A program made the position numbers and the translations under genes. From assembly GCF_010499245.1 (NCBI RefSeq), contig NZ_JAAGOW010000001.1, positions 62,001 to 126,000 on the forward strand: a stretch of DNA of 64,000 bases, written 5' to 3'. Origin of the DNA: Variovorax sp. WS11. GTDB taxonomy: Bacteria > Pseudomonadota > Gammaproteobacteria > Burkholderiales > Burkholderiaceae_C. Numbering within the stretch: the first letter of the stretch is position 1; each line of letters opens with the position of its first letter. This document shows positions 44,748 through 55,771 of this stretch, one piece after another. The notes under the pieces were generated by a model. The model was not told where the DNA came from, made no database searches, and worked only from the letters and a program-made list of their open reading frames with translations.

Positions 44748-45191
44748 TCAGCTGATCTGGCGCATCGCGCACATCAGGGTGGCCTCGCAGGCCAGCTCGC
44801 TGCCGACCAGCGCCCGCCCCTTGAACTTGGAAATGCCGGCCTTCATGCGCTCGATCTCGACCTCCAGCGTGAGCTGGTCGCCCGGCTCCACCGGGCGCTT
44901 GAAACGCGCGCCGTCGATGGCCGCGAAGTAGTACACGGTGTTGTCGTCCGGGACGATGTCCAGCGAATGGAAGGACAGCAGCGCCGCGGCCTGCGCCATC
45001 GCCTCCAGCATCAGCACGCCAGGCATCACCGGGCGGTGCGGGAAGTGGCCGTTGAAGAACGGCTCGTTCATGGTCACGTTCTTGAGCGCCTTGATGCGCT
45101 TGCCCTTTTCCATCTCGAGCACGCGGTCCACCAGAAGGAAGGGGTAGCGGTGGGGCAGTAGTTTGAGGATCTGATGGATGTCGAGCTTCAT
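44748..45191 (-). CDS. fabZ: (3R)-hydroxyacyl-ACP dehydratase FabZ
   Basis: This 147-aa hot-dog-fold enzyme dehydrates 3-hydroxyacyl-ACP and competes with LpxA/LpxD for the same substrates. The [11 protein letters not shown] opening, the active-site histidine in [18 protein letters not shown] (the aspartate/glutamate in LEA) and the [11 protein letters not shown] segment are visible. The start overlaps the lpxD stop by 4 bp (ATGA). Confidence 0.96.
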   Translation of the reverse strand: MKLDIHQILKLLPHRYPFLLVDRVLEMEKGKRIKALKNVTMNEPFFNGHFPHRPVMPGVLMLEAMAQAAALLSFHSLDIVPDDNTVYYFAAIDGARFKRPVEPGDQLTLEVEIERMKAGISKFKGRALVGSELACEATLMCAMRQIS

Positions 45192-46174
45192 GATGGCTTG
45201 TCCTGCATCGCCGATTTTTCCAGCGCCTTGAGGCGCTCCCGCAGGGCGTGCAGTTGTTTGAGGGTCGCGGCGTTTCTCTCCCAGGCGGCATTGTCGTCGA
45301 TGGGAAACATGCCGGTGTACTGGCCCGGCTTGAGGATGGAGCGCGTGACCACCGTCGCGGCCGAGATGTGCACCCCGTCCGCCATCTTCAGGTGGCCCAA
45401 CACGATCGCACCGCCGCCGATGGTGCAGTTCGCGCCGATGTCGGCGCTGCCCGCCACGCCGACGCAGCCGGCCATGGCGGTGTTCTTGCCCACGCGCACG
45501 TTGTGGCCGATCTGGATCAGGTTGTCGAGCTTGACGCCGTCCTCGATCACCGTGTCTTCGAGCGCGCCGCGGTCGATGCAGGTGTTGGCGCCGATCTCCA
45601 CGTCGTCGCCGATACGCACCGCGCCGAGTTGCTCGATCTTCACCCAGGCGCCCTGGTGCGGTGCGAGCCCGAAGCCGTCGGCCCCGATCACCACGCCGGG
45701 ATGCAGCAGGCAGCGCGCGCCGATGATGCAGTCCTCGCTCACGGTCACCCTGGACTTGAGCACGGTCTGCGCGCCGATGCGCGCGCCGCGCTCGATCACG
45801 CACAGTGCGCCGATGCGGGCCGTCGGGTCGATCTGCGCGTCGGGGTCGATCACCGCGCTCGGATGGATGCGCGCGCCTTCCGGCTTCGCATGGGATTGCT
45901 TCCAGAGCTGGGTCAGCCGGGCAAAGTACAGGTAGGGATCGGGCGTCGCGATGAACGCGCCGCGCCCCGCCGCCGCAGCGCGCATTGCCGGCGACACGAT
46001 GACGCAGCCGGCCTTCGAGACCGCGAGCTCTTTCTGGTACTTGGGGTGGCTCAGGAAGCTGAGCGCATCGGCCTGCGCGGTCGCCAGCGGCGCGAGGCGC
46101 TCGATCGACAGCGCAGGATCGCCCTGCAGTTCGCCCCCGAGGGCTTCAACGATCGCGCCTAGCCGCAGTGCCAC
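45188..46174 (-). CDS. lpxD: UDP-3-O-(3-hydroxymyristoyl)glucosamine N-acyltransferase
   Basis: This 328-aa beta-helix enzyme adds the N-linked acyl chain in lipid A synthesis. The N-terminal uridine-binding domain (about 1-100) is followed by hexapeptide repeats, with the catalytic histidine in the [20 protein letters not shown] segment and a C-terminal helix. It is 15 bp after skp and starts the lpxD-fabZ-lpxA-lpxB order. Confidence 0.96.
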   Translation of the reverse strand: MALRLGAIVEALGGELQGDPALSIERLAPLATAQADALSFLSHPKYQKELAVSKAGCVIVSPAMRAAAAGRGAFIATPDPYLYFARLTQLWKQSHAKPEGARIHPSAVIDPDAQIDPTARIGALCVIERGARIGAQTVLKSRVTVSEDCIIGARCLLHPGVVIGADGFGLAPHQGAWVKIEQLGAVRIGDDVEIGANTCIDRGALEDTVIEDGVKLDNLIQIGHNVRVGKNTAMAGCVGVAGSADIGANCTIGGGAIVLGHLKMADGVHISAATVVTRSILKPGQYTGMFPIDDNAAWERNAATLKQLHALRERLKALEKSAMQDKPS

Positions 46175-46189
46175 ACGAGTTCACTGGCG

Positions 46190-46717
46190 TCACTTGCCGC
46201 CGGCAACGGACGCGTTCAGCGCCTTGATCACCTTCTCGGTGATGTCGTGCTTGGGATTGATGTAGATCGCTTCCTGCAGGATCGCGTCGTACTTCTCGGC
46301 CTCGGCCACCTGCTTGACCACGCGGTTGGCGCGCTCGTAGACCTGCTGCAGCTCTTCGTTCTTGCGGGCGTTGAGGTCTTCCTGGAACTCGCGGCGGCGG
46401 CGCTGGAAGTCGCGGTCCTGGTCGACCAGGGAGCGCTGGCGCGTGGTGCGCTGGCTCTCGGACAGGGTCGGCGCCTCGCGCTCGAACTTCTCGGAGGCGG
46501 CCTTGAGCGCTTCGCCCTGCCCCTGCAGGTCTTTCTCGCGCTTCAGGAATTCCGACTCGAGTTTTGCTTGTGCGGCCTTGGCAGGCTGCGCCTCGCGCAG
46601 CACGCGATCGGGATTGACGAAACCGATGCGGAAGGTTTCCTGCGCCTGCGCGGGCGTACCCACGAGCGCGAAAACGGGGATGAGCAGCGCACCGGCGGCA
46701 CGAAGCAAAGGAGTCAT
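46190..46717 (-). CDS. skp: Periplasmic chaperone Skp/OmpH
   Basis: This 175-aa protein carries a signal peptide (cleavage near residue 25, after TPAQA) and then a long coiled-coil body (about 55-140) rich in Glu, Lys, Arg and Gln, as in the Skp tentacles that hold unfolded outer-membrane proteins. The start ATG shares one base with the bamA stop (TAATG), so translation is coupled. It is a normal neighbour of bamA. Confidence 0.93.
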   Translation of the reverse strand: MTPLLRAAGALLIPVFALVGTPAQAQETFRIGFVNPDRVLREAQPAKAAQAKLESEFLKREKDLQGQGEALKAASEKFEREAPTLSESQRTTRQRSLVDQDRDFQRRRREFQEDLNARKNEELQQVYERANRVVKQVAEAEKYDAILQEAIYINPKHDITEKVIKALNASVAGGK

Positions 46718-49134
46718 TAGAAGGAGGTTCCGATCTGGAATTGCAGGCGTTGGATTCTATCCTTCGGGATCGGATTCAACGGGTCGCTCAGGTCTTCCTT
46801 CTGCTGCTTCACCGGGATGGCGTACGCCAGGCGCAGGGGGCCCAGCGGCGAGATCCAGCTGATGCCCAGGCCGACCGAGGCGCGCAGCTTCTTCTGCGCC
46901 TTCCATTGCGCGTCCGTCAGGGTCGGGGCGCGGGAGTTCGCGAATACGTTGCCGACGTCGAAGAAGCCGTAGAGGCGCAGCGTGCGGTCGTTGCCGGCAC
47001 CCGGGAAGGGTGTGCTGAGCTCCATGTTGAAGATCGCCTTCTTGGTGCCGCCGAGCGCAGCGCCCTCGGTCTGCCCGAACAGCGGCACGTCGCGCGGGCC
47101 GAGCGAGTTCTGCTCGAAGCCGCGCACCGAACCCAGGCCGCCGGCGTAGAAGTTCTTGAAGATCGGGTAAGGCTTGCTGCCATAGGCCCTGGCGTAACCG
47201 ACTTCGCCGTTGATCGCGAAGGTGTACTGCTTGCTGATCGGGAAGAACTGCTGGTACGAGTAGCTGGACTTCCAGTACTTCATGTCGCCGCCGGCACCGA
47301 CCTCGAGGTTGGCGCGCTGAAGCTTGCCGCGGGTCGGCACCAGCGCGCTGTCGCGATCGTCGCGCGACCAGCCCACGGACAGCGGCACGCCCCAGACGCT
47401 GTCGTTGGTGCATTCGGTGACGAAGCCCTGCGCGTTGGTGGCACAGCCGAAATAGGTGCGGTACGACTGCGGGGTCAGGTAGGCGACGTTGCCGCCCGGA
47501 TCGAAGCGGTAGCGTTCCAGGCCGATGCCGAAGAAGACGGTATCGACCTCGCTGAAGGGCACGCCGAAGCGGACCGAGCCGCCCTCGTTGACCAGCTTGT
47601 AGTCGCCATCGACGCTGTAGTAAGGGCGCGTCGTGGTGTGGAACACGGCGAAGGTTCGGGAGATGCCGTCCTTGGTGAAGTACGGATCGGTGGTCGTGAG
47701 CGAGAGCGTGCGGGCGTACTTGCTGGTGTTGACCTGCAGGCCCAGGTAGTTGCCGGAGCCGAACACGTTCTCCTGCGCAATGCCAAAGGTGAGGGACACT
47801 TTCTCGGCGCTCGAGAAGCCGGCACCCAGCTGCAGCGTACCGGTGGGCTTCTCCGCCACATTGATCGCGAGGTCCACCTGGTCCGGCGAGCCCGGCACTT
47901 CCTGCGTCTCCACGTTCACGTCGGTGAAGAAGCCCAGCCGGTCCACCCGGTCGCGCGACAGCTTGATCTTGTCGCCGTCGTACCACGAGGCCTCGTACTG
48001 GCGGAACTCGCGCCGGATCACCTCGTCGCGCGTCTTGTTGTTGCCCCCGACCGCCACCCGCCGCACGTACACCCGCCGCGAGGGCTCCGCCTTCAGGGTC
48101 AGCGCGACGCGGTTGTTCACCCGGTCGATCTCCGGCTCGGCCTGCACCCGCGCGAACGCATAGCCGAAGGTGCCGAAGTAGTCGGTGAAGGCCTTGGTGG
48201 TCTCGGTGACCTGCTCGCCGTTGTAGGGCTCGCCCGGACGGATGGTCACCAGCGACTTGAACTCGTCGTCGCGCCCCAGGTAGTTGCCCTCCAGCTTGAC
48301 GCCGGAAACGACGAACTTCTCGCCCTCGGTGAGGTTCACCGTGATGCTCAGGTCCTGGCGGTCCGGAGAGATGGCCACCTGGGTGGAGTCGATGCGGAAC
48401 TCCAGGTAGCCGCGGGTGATGTAGTAGGAGCGCAGGGTCTCCAGGTCGGCGTTGAGCTTGGCGCGCGAGTACTGGTTGCTCTTGGTGTACCAGCTCATCC
48501 AGCCGCCGGAGTCCTGGTCGAACAGATCGAGCAGGGTGCCCTCGCTGAAGGCCTTGTTGCCCACGATGTGGACCTCGCGGATGCGCGCGGCGTCGCCCTC
48601 GGTGACGGTGAAGGTGAGGTTGACGCGATTGCGCTCGATGGGGGTGACGGTGGTCACCACCTGGGCGTTGTAGAGGCTGCGGCTGATGTACTGGCGTTTG
48701 AGCTCCTGCTCGGCGCGGTCGGCCAGGGCCTTGTCGTAGGGGCGGCCGTCGGCCAGGCCCACTTCGCGCAGGGCCTTCTGCAGGGCCGCCTTGTCGAATT
48801 CCTTGGTGCCGACGAAGTCGACGTCGGCGATGGTGGGACGCTCTTCCACGATGACCACCAGGACATCGCCGCTGACGTCGATGCGCACGTCCTTGAACAG
48901 GCCCAGGTCGAACAGGGCGCGGATGGCAGCGGAACCGCGCTCGTCGTTGTAGGTGTCGCCCACGCGTAGGGGCAGCGAGGCGAAGATGGTGCCGGGCTCG
49001 ACGCGCTGCAGGCCTTCGACTCGGATGTCACGCACCGTGAAGGGGTCGATGGCCCAGGCGGCGGTGGCCGAGAGCGCGCTGGCGACCAGCATGGCAACGC
49101 TGCGCAGGCGAAAGCGACTGTATTTCTTGTTCAT
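46717..49134 (-). CDS. bamA: Outer-membrane protein assembly factor BamA
   Basis: This 805-aa protein inserts beta-barrel proteins into the outer membrane. A signal peptide (about 1-28) is followed by five POTRA domains (about 29-445) and a 16-strand barrel ending in an aromatic C-terminal residue (QFQIGTSF). The barrel has the conserved LGSVRGFEQNSLGPRD region, matching the VRGF motif of loop 6. The start at 49134 (MNKKYSRF) was chosen over an upstream extension because it begins the signal peptide. Confidence 0.96.
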   Translation of the reverse strand: MNKKYSRFRLRSVAMLVASALSATAAWAIDPFTVRDIRVEGLQRVEPGTIFASLPLRVGDTYNDERGSAAIRALFDLGLFKDVRIDVSGDVLVVIVEERPTIADVDFVGTKEFDKAALQKALREVGLADGRPYDKALADRAEQELKRQYISRSLYNAQVVTTVTPIERNRVNLTFTVTEGDAARIREVHIVGNKAFSEGTLLDLFDQDSGGWMSWYTKSNQYSRAKLNADLETLRSYYITRGYLEFRIDSTQVAISPDRQDLSITVNLTEGEKFVVSGVKLEGNYLGRDDEFKSLVTIRPGEPYNGEQVTETTKAFTDYFGTFGYAFARVQAEPEIDRVNNRVALTLKAEPSRRVYVRRVAVGGNNKTRDEVIRREFRQYEASWYDGDKIKLSRDRVDRLGFFTDVNVETQEVPGSPDQVDLAINVAEKPTGTLQLGAGFSSAEKVSLTFGIAQENVFGSGNYLGLQVNTSKYARTLSLTTTDPYFTKDGISRTFAVFHTTTRPYYSVDGDYKLVNEGGSVRFGVPFSEVDTVFFGIGLERYRFDPGGNVAYLTPQSYRTYFGCATNAQGFVTECTNDSVWGVPLSVGWSRDDRDSALVPTRGKLQRANLEVGAGGDMKYWKSSYSYQQFFPISKQYTFAINGEVGYARAYGSKPYPIFKNFYAGGLGSVRGFEQNSLGPRDVPLFGQTEGAALGGTKKAIFNMELSTPFPGAGNDRTLRLYGFFDVGNVFANSRAPTLTDAQWKAQKKLRASVGLGISWISPLGPLRLAYAIPVKQQKEDLSDPLNPIPKDRIQRLQFQIGTSF

Positions 49135-49172
49135 CTGTGAATTGCGCCGGCGCGGAAAGGGCCGACAGATAG

Positions 49173-50543
49173 TTAACCAAAGAGTCGAGTCACATCGTTG
49201 AAGATGGCGATCGACATCATGACCAGCAGCAACGCGACACCGCCGCGCTGGAGCCGTTCCATCCAAGCGTCGGAGACGCTCCTGCCGGTCAGGCCCTCCC
49301 AAAGATAATACATCAGGTGTCCTCCATCGAGGACCGGCAGCGGCATGAGGTTCAGCACCCCGAGACTGACGCTGATGAGTGCCAGAAACACCAGGTATTG
49401 CGTGAATCCGAGGCTGGCGGACTTGCCCGCGTAGTCGGCAATGGTCAGCGGCCCGCTCAGGTTCTTAAGCGAGGCTTCGCCGATCAGCATCTTGCCCATC
49501 ATGCGCACGGTGAGCGCCGACACTTCCCAGGTGCGCACCACGCCGCGCCAGACGCCGTCCACCACGCCCTGCCGCACCGTCACCATCTCCGGCGGCGAGC
49601 CCACGTAGGCGCCGACGCGCCCGAACTTGCTGCCGCCCTCCTCGCGCACCTCGGGCGTGACCTCGATGCGCTCCTGCTGGCCGCCGCGCTCGATCTGCCA
49701 GACCTGGGTGCGCGGCTGGCCGTCGTCGACCGAGGCACGGATCACCTCGCGCAGCTGCTGGCCGTCGACGATGGCGGTGGACCCGACCGCGCGCACCAGA
49801 TCGCCGTTGCGCAAGCCCGCGCGCTCGGCCGCGCCGCCCGCCACGACTTCGCCGATCTCGGGCCGAGTCAGCGGCGCGACCAGGCCGATCTTGCGGAACA
49901 TCTGCGCGTCGGCATCCTTGGCAGCGATCCGGCTGAGCGGCAGCACGATCTCGCGCGCCGGCCGCCCACCCTCGCCCGCAATCTCGAGCGTGAGGTCGCG
50001 GCCGTCGAGCGCGCCGCGCGTGATGCGCCAACGCAGGTCTTCGAAGGACTGCACCGGCTCGAGTTCGCCGTCGAAGCCGGCACGGGCGACATGCTCGCCG
50101 CCGTGCAGCCCGGCCTGCTCGGCCAGCGAAGCGGCCACTGGACGGGCGAGCTTGGCGACGGGCTCATCGACGCCGATCCAGTTGACCGCCGTGTAGAGCA
50201 CCACGGCCAGAAGCAGGTTGGCGATGGGCCCCGCGGCCACGATGGCCGTGCGCGAGCGCAGCGGCTGCGCGTTGAAGGCGCGATGCCGCTCCTCCGGCGC
50301 CACCGGCGCCTCGCGCTCGTCGAGCATCTTCACGTAGCCGCCGAGGGGAAAGGCCGCGATCACGAACTCCGTGTCCTGCCCGGGGTGCTGGCGCCTGGGC
50401 TTCCAGCTGAAGAGCGTGTGGCCGAAGCCGATGGAGAAGCGCAGCACCTTGACGCCGCAAGCCACCGCCACGCGATAGTGGCCGTATTCGTGCACGGCAA
50501 TCAGCAGGGCCAGGGCGACGATGAATGCGACGACGGTGAGCAT
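49173..50543 (-). CDS. rseP: RIP metalloprotease RseP
   Basis: This 456-aa inner-membrane site-2 protease cleaves anti-sigma factor and signal-peptide remnants. The zinc motif HEYGH is at 18-22 in the first transmembrane helix, two PDZ domains lie in the periplasmic part (about 125-310, with GLRNGDLVRAVGS), and the third-helix motif NLMPLPVLDGGHLMYYLWE carries the second zinc ligand aspartate. It is 24 bp after dxr and 38 bp before bamA. Confidence 0.95.
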   Translation of the reverse strand: MLTVVAFIVALALLIAVHEYGHYRVAVACGVKVLRFSIGFGHTLFSWKPRRQHPGQDTEFVIAAFPLGGYVKMLDEREAPVAPEERHRAFNAQPLRSRTAIVAAGPIANLLLAVVLYTAVNWIGVDEPVAKLARPVAASLAEQAGLHGGEHVARAGFDGELEPVQSFEDLRWRITRGALDGRDLTLEIAGEGGRPAREIVLPLSRIAAKDADAQMFRKIGLVAPLTRPEIGEVVAGGAAERAGLRNGDLVRAVGSTAIVDGQQLREVIRASVDDGQPRTQVWQIERGGQQERIEVTPEVREEGGSKFGRVGAYVGSPPEMVTVRQGVVDGVWRGVVRTWEVSALTVRMMGKMLIGEASLKNLSGPLTIADYAGKSASLGFTQYLVFLALISVSLGVLNLMPLPVLDGGHLMYYLWEGLTGRSVSDAWMERLQRGGVALLLVMMSIAIFNDVTRLFG

Positions 50544-50567
50544 GGAAGTCCCCTGGTTCTAGGAGCG

Positions 50568-51758
50568 TCAGGCTGTAAAGCGCAGCGCCGCCGCATTGGC
50601 CGCGGCCCTCGCGCTGGCATCCAGGTCCAGCAGATCCGCCAGCGATGCCGGATTGGAGGGCAGCACCGCCTCCAAAGTTTCCATGTTCACGGCATGGATG
50701 CGGTCGAAGCGCAGGCGATGGTGCAGGAAGGCGTCGACCGCGACCTCGTTGGCTGCATTGAGCACCGCGGTCGTGCCCGGCGCCGCGCGCAGCGCATGCC
50801 AGGCGAGCCCCAGGCCAGGGAAGAGTTGGGCGTCCGGCGCGTCGAAGGTCAGCGCGGCCAGTTGCCGGAAGTCGAGTGTTGCCGCGCCGCTCTCGATGCG
50901 CTCTGGCCAGGCCAGCCCGACGGCAATGGGCACTCGCATGTCGGGTGTGCCGAGCTGCGCGATCACCGAGGCGTCGGTGAACTGGACCATCGAATGCACC
51001 ACGCTCTGCGGATGGATCACCACCTCGATCCGCTCCGGCGCCACGCCGAAGAGATGGCGCGCCTCGATCACCTCGAGCGCCTTGTTCATCATCGTGGCCG
51101 AGTCCACCGAGATCTTGCGGCCCATGACCCAGTTCGGATGGGCGCAGGCCTGTTCCGGCGTGACGGCCGCGAGCGTTTCCGGCGCGCGCGTGCGGAACGG
51201 GCCGCCGGAGGCAGTCAGGATGATCTTGTCGATGCGTCGCGGCCAGGTGGCCGGATCTTCCGGCAGCGACTGGAAGATGGCGGAATGCTCGCTGTCGATG
51301 GGCAGCAGGGTCGCCCCGCCCTCGCGCACCGTGCGCATGAAAAGCTCGCCTCCGACCACCACGGCCTCCTTGTTGGCGAGCAGAAGCCGCTTGCCGGCGC
51401 GGGCTGCGGCCAGGCAGGGGCCGAGGCCTGCGGCGCCGACGATGGCAGCCATCACGGCATCGCAGTCTTCGTGCGAGGCGATGGACTCGATGGCGCCCGC
51501 GCCCTGCAGCACCTCCGTGCGCAGCCCGCTGTGCCGGAGCTTGTCGACCAGCAGCCGGGCATGCGGCGCACTGGCCATGACCGCGAACTTCGGCGCGAAG
51601 CGCTGACACTGGGCCAGCAGTTCGTCGACCTTGGTGGATGCCGACAGCGCGAAAACCTCGAAGCGCTCGGGATGCCGTGCGATCACGTCGAGCGTGCTGA
51701 CGCCGACCGAGCCGGTCGAACCGAGCACGGTGATGCGTTGTCGTTTCATGCCATTCAT
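50568..51758 (-). CDS. dxr: 1-deoxy-D-xylulose 5-phosphate reductoisomerase
   Basis: This 396-aa enzyme makes MEP in the non-mevalonate isoprenoid pathway. The NADPH motif [14 protein letters not shown] begins at residue 11, the [11 protein letters not shown] and [13 protein letters not shown] motifs (metal site D-E) and the [17 protein letters not shown] substrate region are present. I take the ATG at 51758, whose ATGA overlaps the cdsA stop; an internal ATG at 51749 is an alternative. Confidence 0.95.
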   Translation of the reverse strand: MNGMKRQRITVLGSTGSVGVSTLDVIARHPERFEVFALSASTKVDELLAQCQRFAPKFAVMASAPHARLLVDKLRHSGLRTEVLQGAGAIESIASHEDCDAVMAAIVGAAGLGPCLAAARAGKRLLLANKEAVVVGGELFMRTVREGGATLLPIDSEHSAIFQSLPEDPATWPRRIDKIILTASGGPFRTRAPETLAAVTPEQACAHPNWVMGRKISVDSATMMNKALEVIEARHLFGVAPERIEVVIHPQSVVHSMVQFTDASVIAQLGTPDMRVPIAVGLAWPERIESGAATLDFRQLAALTFDAPDAQLFPGLGLAWHALRAAPGTTAVLNAANEVAVDAFLHHRLRFDRIHAVNMETLEAVLPSNPASLADLLDLDASARAAANAAALRFTA

Positions 51759-52600
51759 AGGAAAGCCAGCATCATCGCGATGGGCAGCGTGGGCAGCAGC
51801 GCGTCGACCCGGTCGAGCACGCCGCCATGGCCCGGCAGCAACGCGCTGCTGTCCTTGGCGCCGGCGCTGCGCTTGACCAGCGATTCGACCAGGTCGCCGA
51901 CCACGCTCATCGCAGCCAGGAACAGGACGCCGATCAGCAGCAGCCACCAGCCGCGCTCGGCCAGGCGCGTGTAGAGGCTGGCCACGCCGGCGCGCGCAGC
52001 CGCGTCCGCCCAGACCCAGGCCAGCGCCAGCACGACGACACCGAGCATGCCGCCCCAGACGCCCTCCCAGCTCTTGCCGGGACTGATGCTGGGCGCGAGC
52101 TTGCCCCGGGTGAATCGAAGGCCGAACGCCCGGCCGGCGAAATAGGCGAACACATCGGCCACCCAGACCAGCACGAGGATCGACAGCAGGAAATTGACGC
52201 CCTCCATGCGGGCCTTCACCACCGCGAGCCAGGCCACCCAGAGCACCAGCATGCCGCCCACCAGGCGCAGCCCGCGAGGCACTCGCGGCCAGCCTGGCAC
52301 CGCGGCGCGCAGCAAGGCCGCGCCGCCCAACACCCAGGCCGCGCTGGCGATGATCCAGACGATCAGCAGCGGCCGCTCGAGCAGGCCGAGCCACCAGGAC
52401 AGCACGCACAGCAACGCCATCTCGACACCGAAGAAGAGCGACATGCGCGAGGAGTAGCCGTTGAGCCGCCCCCACTCCCAGGTCGCAGCCGCGATCAGCA
52501 CCAGCATCACGCAGCCGAAGGGCAGAGGCGAGGGATAGAAGAGCGCAGGCAGCAGGATCGCCAGGAGGACGACCGCAGTGATGATGCGTTGTTTGAGCAT
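51755..52600 (-). CDS. cdsA: Phosphatidate cytidylyltransferase
   Basis: This 281-aa membrane enzyme makes CDP-diacylglycerol, the precursor of all phospholipids. Eight or so transmembrane helices are visible, and the C-terminal signature [35 protein letters not shown] is intact. The start at 52600 ([16 protein letters not shown]) begins the first helix. It is 5 bp after uppS. Confidence 0.95.
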   Translation of the reverse strand: MLKQRIITAVVLLAILLPALFYPSPLPFGCVMLVLIAAATWEWGRLNGYSSRMSLFFGVEMALLCVLSWWLGLLERPLLIVWIIASAAWVLGGAALLRAAVPGWPRVPRGLRLVGGMLVLWVAWLAVVKARMEGVNFLLSILVLVWVADVFAYFAGRAFGLRFTRGKLAPSISPGKSWEGVWGGMLGVVVLALAWVWADAAARAGVASLYTRLAERGWWLLLIGVLFLAAMSVVGDLVESLVKRSAGAKDSSALLPGHGGVLDRVDALLPTLPIAMMLAFL

Positions 52601-52605
52601 TGCGC

Positions 52606-53343
52606 TCAGGCGGCCTGGGGATCGTGCCGCGCGCCGCCCATCAACTGCGCAGAGGTCTGGCCGAAGCGGCGCTCGCGGCGCCGGTAGGCTTCGATGGCCT
52701 CGTCCAGCGCGGCCTCGTCGAACTCGGGCCAAAGGCGATCGCTGAAGAAGAGCTCGGCGTAGGCGCTCTGCCACAGCAGGAAGTTCGACAGCCGCTGCTC
52801 GCCGCCGGTGCGGATGAAGAGGTCGGGGTCGGGCACGTGCGACAGCGCCATCGCCGCGTCCAGGCTGGCCTCGGTCAGCGGCTCACCGCGCGCGGCGAGT
52901 TGTGCCGCGGCGCGCGCGATGTCCCAGCGCCCGCCGTAGTTGAAGCAGACATTGAGCACCAGCCGCGTGTTGTGGGCGGTGGCGGCTTCCGCCTGCACCA
53001 GGCCTGCGGCAATCTTCTCGGACAGCCCCCCGCGCTCGCCGACGAAGTGCAGGCGCACGCCGTCCTGGCACAGCTTCGGGACCTCGCGGCCGAGCGCGAT
53101 GACCATCAGGTCCATCAGGCCCGACACCTCCTCGACCGGACGGTTCCAGTTCTCGGAAGAAAAGGCGAACACGGTCAGCACGCCGACGCCGCGATCGGCA
53201 CAGGCCTTGACGCAACGGCGCAGCGATTCGACGCCCTGCTTGTGGCCGGCCACCCGCGGCAGGAAGCGGCGCGTGGCCCAGCGTCCATTTCCGTCCATGA
53301 CGATGGCGATGTGGTGGGGCACGGCGGCGCTTGGATTGCTCAT
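52606..53343 (-). CDS. uppS: Undecaprenyl diphosphate synthase
   Basis: This 245-aa cis-prenyltransferase makes the C55 lipid carrier for cell-wall synthesis. The catalytic aspartate is D17 in [16 protein letters not shown], with [13 protein letters not shown] and the C-terminal [24 protein letters not shown] motifs. It starts 1 bp after the frr stop. Confidence 0.96.
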   Translation of the reverse strand: MSNPSAAVPHHIAIVMDGNGRWATRRFLPRVAGHKQGVESLRRCVKACADRGVGVLTVFAFSSENWNRPVEEVSGLMDLMVIALGREVPKLCQDGVRLHFVGERGGLSEKIAAGLVQAEAATAHNTRLVLNVCFNYGGRWDIARAAAQLAARGEPLTEASLDAAMALSHVPDPDLFIRTGGEQRLSNFLLWQSAYAELFFSDRLWPEFDEAALDEAIEAYRRRERRFGQTSAQLMGGARHDPQAA

Positions 53344-53344
53344 T

Positions 53345-53905
53345 TCAGACGGCCATGATCTCCGCCTCTTTGGCCGCCACCAGGCGATCGATCTCCGTGA
53401 TATGGCGATCGGTCACCTTCTGGATCTCGGCTTCGGCGCGCTTCTGGTCGTCTTCCGACGCCAGCTTCTCCTTGACCAGCTTCTTGATCGCGTCGTTGGC
53501 ATCGCGGCGCAGGTTGCGCGTCGCGATCTTGGCGTTCTCGCCCTCGGTGCGAACCAGCTTGGTCATTTCCTTCCGGCGTTCCTCGCTCATCGGAGGCATC
53601 GGCACGCGGATCAGATCGCCCATCGAGGCAGGGTTGAGGCCCAGGTCGCTCTCGCGGATGGCCTTCTCGATCTTGGCGCCCATGCCCTTTTCCCAGGGCT
53701 GGACGCTGATGGTTCGCGAGTCGATCAACGCCACGTTCGCCACCTGCGACAGCGGCACCGAGGAGCCGTAGTAGTCGACATGGACCGAATCCAACAACGC
53801 AGGGTTGGCACGGCCGGTGCGGATCTTCGTCAGGTTGTTCTGGAATGCAGCGAGCGACTGGTCCATCTTGGCGTCGGTCGCGCTGCGGATATCGGCAATG
53901 GTCAT
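53345..53905 (-). CDS. frr: Ribosome recycling factor
   Basis: This 186-aa protein splits post-termination ribosomes together with EF-G. The sequence is RRF-like throughout, with [13 protein letters not shown], the [16 protein letters not shown] region and the three-helix-bundle C-terminus. It is 12 bp after pyrH. Confidence 0.97.
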   Translation of the reverse strand: MTIADIRSATDAKMDQSLAAFQNNLTKIRTGRANPALLDSVHVDYYGSSVPLSQVANVALIDSRTISVQPWEKGMGAKIEKAIRESDLGLNPASMGDLIRVPMPPMSEERRKEMTKLVRTEGENAKIATRNLRRDANDAIKKLVKEKLASEDDQKRAEAEIQKVTDRHITEIDRLVAAKEAEIMAV

Positions 53906-53917
53906 CTTTTCTTGCTC

Positions 53918-54640
53918 CTAGGCATGCACCAGTGTGCCTTCGTCCTCGCCCATCACGACGCGCTTGAGCGCGCCGTTCTTGAAGATCGAGAACACCTTGA
54001 TCGGCAGGTTCTGGTCGCGGCACAGCGCGAAGGCCGTGGCGTCCATGATGCCGAGATTCTTTGCAATGGCCTCGTCGAAGCTCAGGCGCGCGTACCGCTT
54101 CGCGTCCAGGTCCTTCTTCGGGTCGGAGGTGTAGACGCCGTCCACCTTGGTGGCCTTGAGCACGAGCTCCGCGCCGATCTCCGCGCCGCGCAGCGCGGCG
54201 GCGGTGTCGGTCGTGAAGAAGGGGTTGCCGGTGCCGGCCGCGAAGATCACGACCTTGCCCTCTTCGAGGTATTGCAGGGCCTTGGGGCGCACATAGGGCT
54301 CCACCACCTGCTCGATGGCGATGGCCGACATCACGCGGGCGATCAGCCCTTGCTTGTTCATGGCGTCGGCCAGGGCCAGCGCGTTCATCACGGTGGCCAG
54401 CATGCCCATGTAGTCGGCGGTCGCGCGGTCCATGCCCACCGAGCCGCCGGCCACGCCGCGGAAGATGTTGCCGCCGCCGATCACGACGGCGACTTCCACC
54501 CCCATGTTCACCACCTCGGCCACCTCTTCGACCATGCGGACGATGGTCGCGCGGTTGATGCCGAAGGCATCGTCACCCATCAAGGCCTCGCCCGACAGCT
54601 TCAACAAGATTCGCTTGTGGGCCGGGCGGGTTTCGAGCAT
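53918..54640 (-). CDS. pyrH: UMP kinase
   Basis: This 240-aa hexameric amino-acid-kinase-fold enzyme phosphorylates UMP. The KLSGEALMG motif, the GGGNIFRG motif, the [18 protein letters not shown] segment and the [15 protein letters not shown] motif are present. It is separated from tsf by 92 bp that contain a GC-rich hairpin but no clear T-run. Confidence 0.97.
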   Translation of the reverse strand: MLETRPAHKRILLKLSGEALMGDDAFGINRATIVRMVEEVAEVVNMGVEVAVVIGGGNIFRGVAGGSVGMDRATADYMGMLATVMNALALADAMNKQGLIARVMSAIAIEQVVEPYVRPKALQYLEEGKVVIFAAGTGNPFFTTDTAAALRGAEIGAELVLKATKVDGVYTSDPKKDLDAKRYARLSFDEAIAKNLGIMDATAFALCRDQNLPIKVFSIFKNGALKRVVMGEDEGTLVHA

Positions 54641-54732
54641 GGGGGTTTCCTTTGAGGTGGGCGTGGCGAGTGTAAAACGTGCGTGTGAAGAAGCGGCAGC
54701 GCGCTGCGCGCGCCGCCGCCCGGTGGCGCCGA

Positions 54733-55659
54733 TCAGGCAGCCGCCGCCTTGGCAGCCGCGACCTGGGCCGCCACTTCGGCAGCGAAGTCGTCGACCTTCT
54801 TTTCGATGCCTTCGCCGACGACGTAGAGCGTGAAGCTCTTGATCGAGGTGTTGGCGGCCTTGAGCATCTGCTCGACGGTCTGCTTGTCGTTCTTCACGAA
54901 GGGCTGGTTGTGCAGCGAGACCTCCTTGAGGTACTTCTGCACGCCGCCTTCGATGCGCTTGGCGACGATGTCGGCCGGCTGCGGCTGCTTGCCGGCCGCC
55001 TCGGCCGCCTTGCGGTCTTCCTCGGCCTTGCCGGCGGCCACGGCGCGCTCTTTCTCGATCAGTTCGGCCGGCACGTCAGAACTCGCGATCGAGACGGGCT
55101 TCATGGCGGCCACGTGCATCGCAACGTCCTTGGCTGCCGTGTCGTCGCCTTCGAACTCGACCATCACGCCGATGCGCGTGCCGTGCAGGTAGGAGGCCAG
55201 CTTGCCGTTGCCGGCGAAGCGCTTGAAGCGGCGGAAGCTCATGTTCTCGCCGATCTTGCCGATCAGCCCCTTGCGCACGTCTTCCAGCGTCGGGCCGAAG
55301 CTGTCCTGCTCGTAGGGCAGCGCGGCCAGCGCGGCTAGGTCGGCCGGGTTGTGCTTGGCGACCAGCATCGCCGCGGCGTTGGCCAGCGCGAGGAAGCTAT
55401 CGTTCTTGGAGACGAAGTCGGTTTCGCAGTTGATCTCGACCATGGCGCCGACGCCGCCTTCGGCAAAGGCAGCCACCACGCCCTCGGCCGTGATGCGGCT
55501 CGAAGCCTTGCCGGCCTTGTTACCCAGCTTGATGCGCAGCAGCTCTTCGGCCTTTTCCATGTTGCCGTCGGCCTCGGTCAGCGCCTTCTTGCACTCCATC
55601 ATCGGGGCGTCGGTCTTTGCGCGCAGTTCGCCGACCATGCTTGCGGTGATTGTTGCCAT
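54733..55659 (-). CDS. tsf: Translation elongation factor Ts
   Basis: This 308-aa nucleotide exchange factor for EF-Tu has the N-terminal UBA-like domain with [19 protein letters not shown], the core domain with the [12 protein letters not shown] motif and the coiled-coil insertion. The length is slightly above the E. coli form. It is separated from rpsB by 112 bp that contain a terminator-like hairpin. Confidence 0.97.
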   Translation of the reverse strand: MATITASMVGELRAKTDAPMMECKKALTEADGNMEKAEELLRIKLGNKAGKASSRITAEGVVAAFAEGGVGAMVEINCETDFVSKNDSFLALANAAAMLVAKHNPADLAALAALPYEQDSFGPTLEDVRKGLIGKIGENMSFRRFKRFAGNGKLASYLHGTRIGVMVEFEGDDTAAKDVAMHVAAMKPVSIASSDVPAELIEKERAVAAGKAEEDRKAAEAAGKQPQPADIVAKRIEGGVQKYLKEVSLHNQPFVKNDKQTVEQMLKAANTSIKSFTLYVVGEGIEKKVDDFAAEVAAQVAAAKAAAA

Positions 55660-55720
55660 CTTGTTTCTCCGTTCGGTTTAGCAGTTGCGGCGGCCCGCAC
55701 CGGGCGCCGCGAAAATCAGG

Positions 55721-55750
55721 TTAAAAAAAAGGGGCATCGAAGCCCCTTCT
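55721..55750 (-). terminator. Terminator/attenuator between rpsB and tsf
   Basis: AAGGGGC / GCCCCTT (55729-55748) is followed on the minus strand by an eight-T run. Since tsf follows, it probably works as a partial terminator that lowers tsf relative to rpsB. Confidence 0.75.
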
Positions 55751-55771
55751 TCAGGCGCTCGCGAGCGCGAA

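Noticed and set aside
54641..54732. Terminator between tsf and pyrH
   Set aside because: A GC-rich hairpin is present, but the T-tract on the minus strand is too weak to call.
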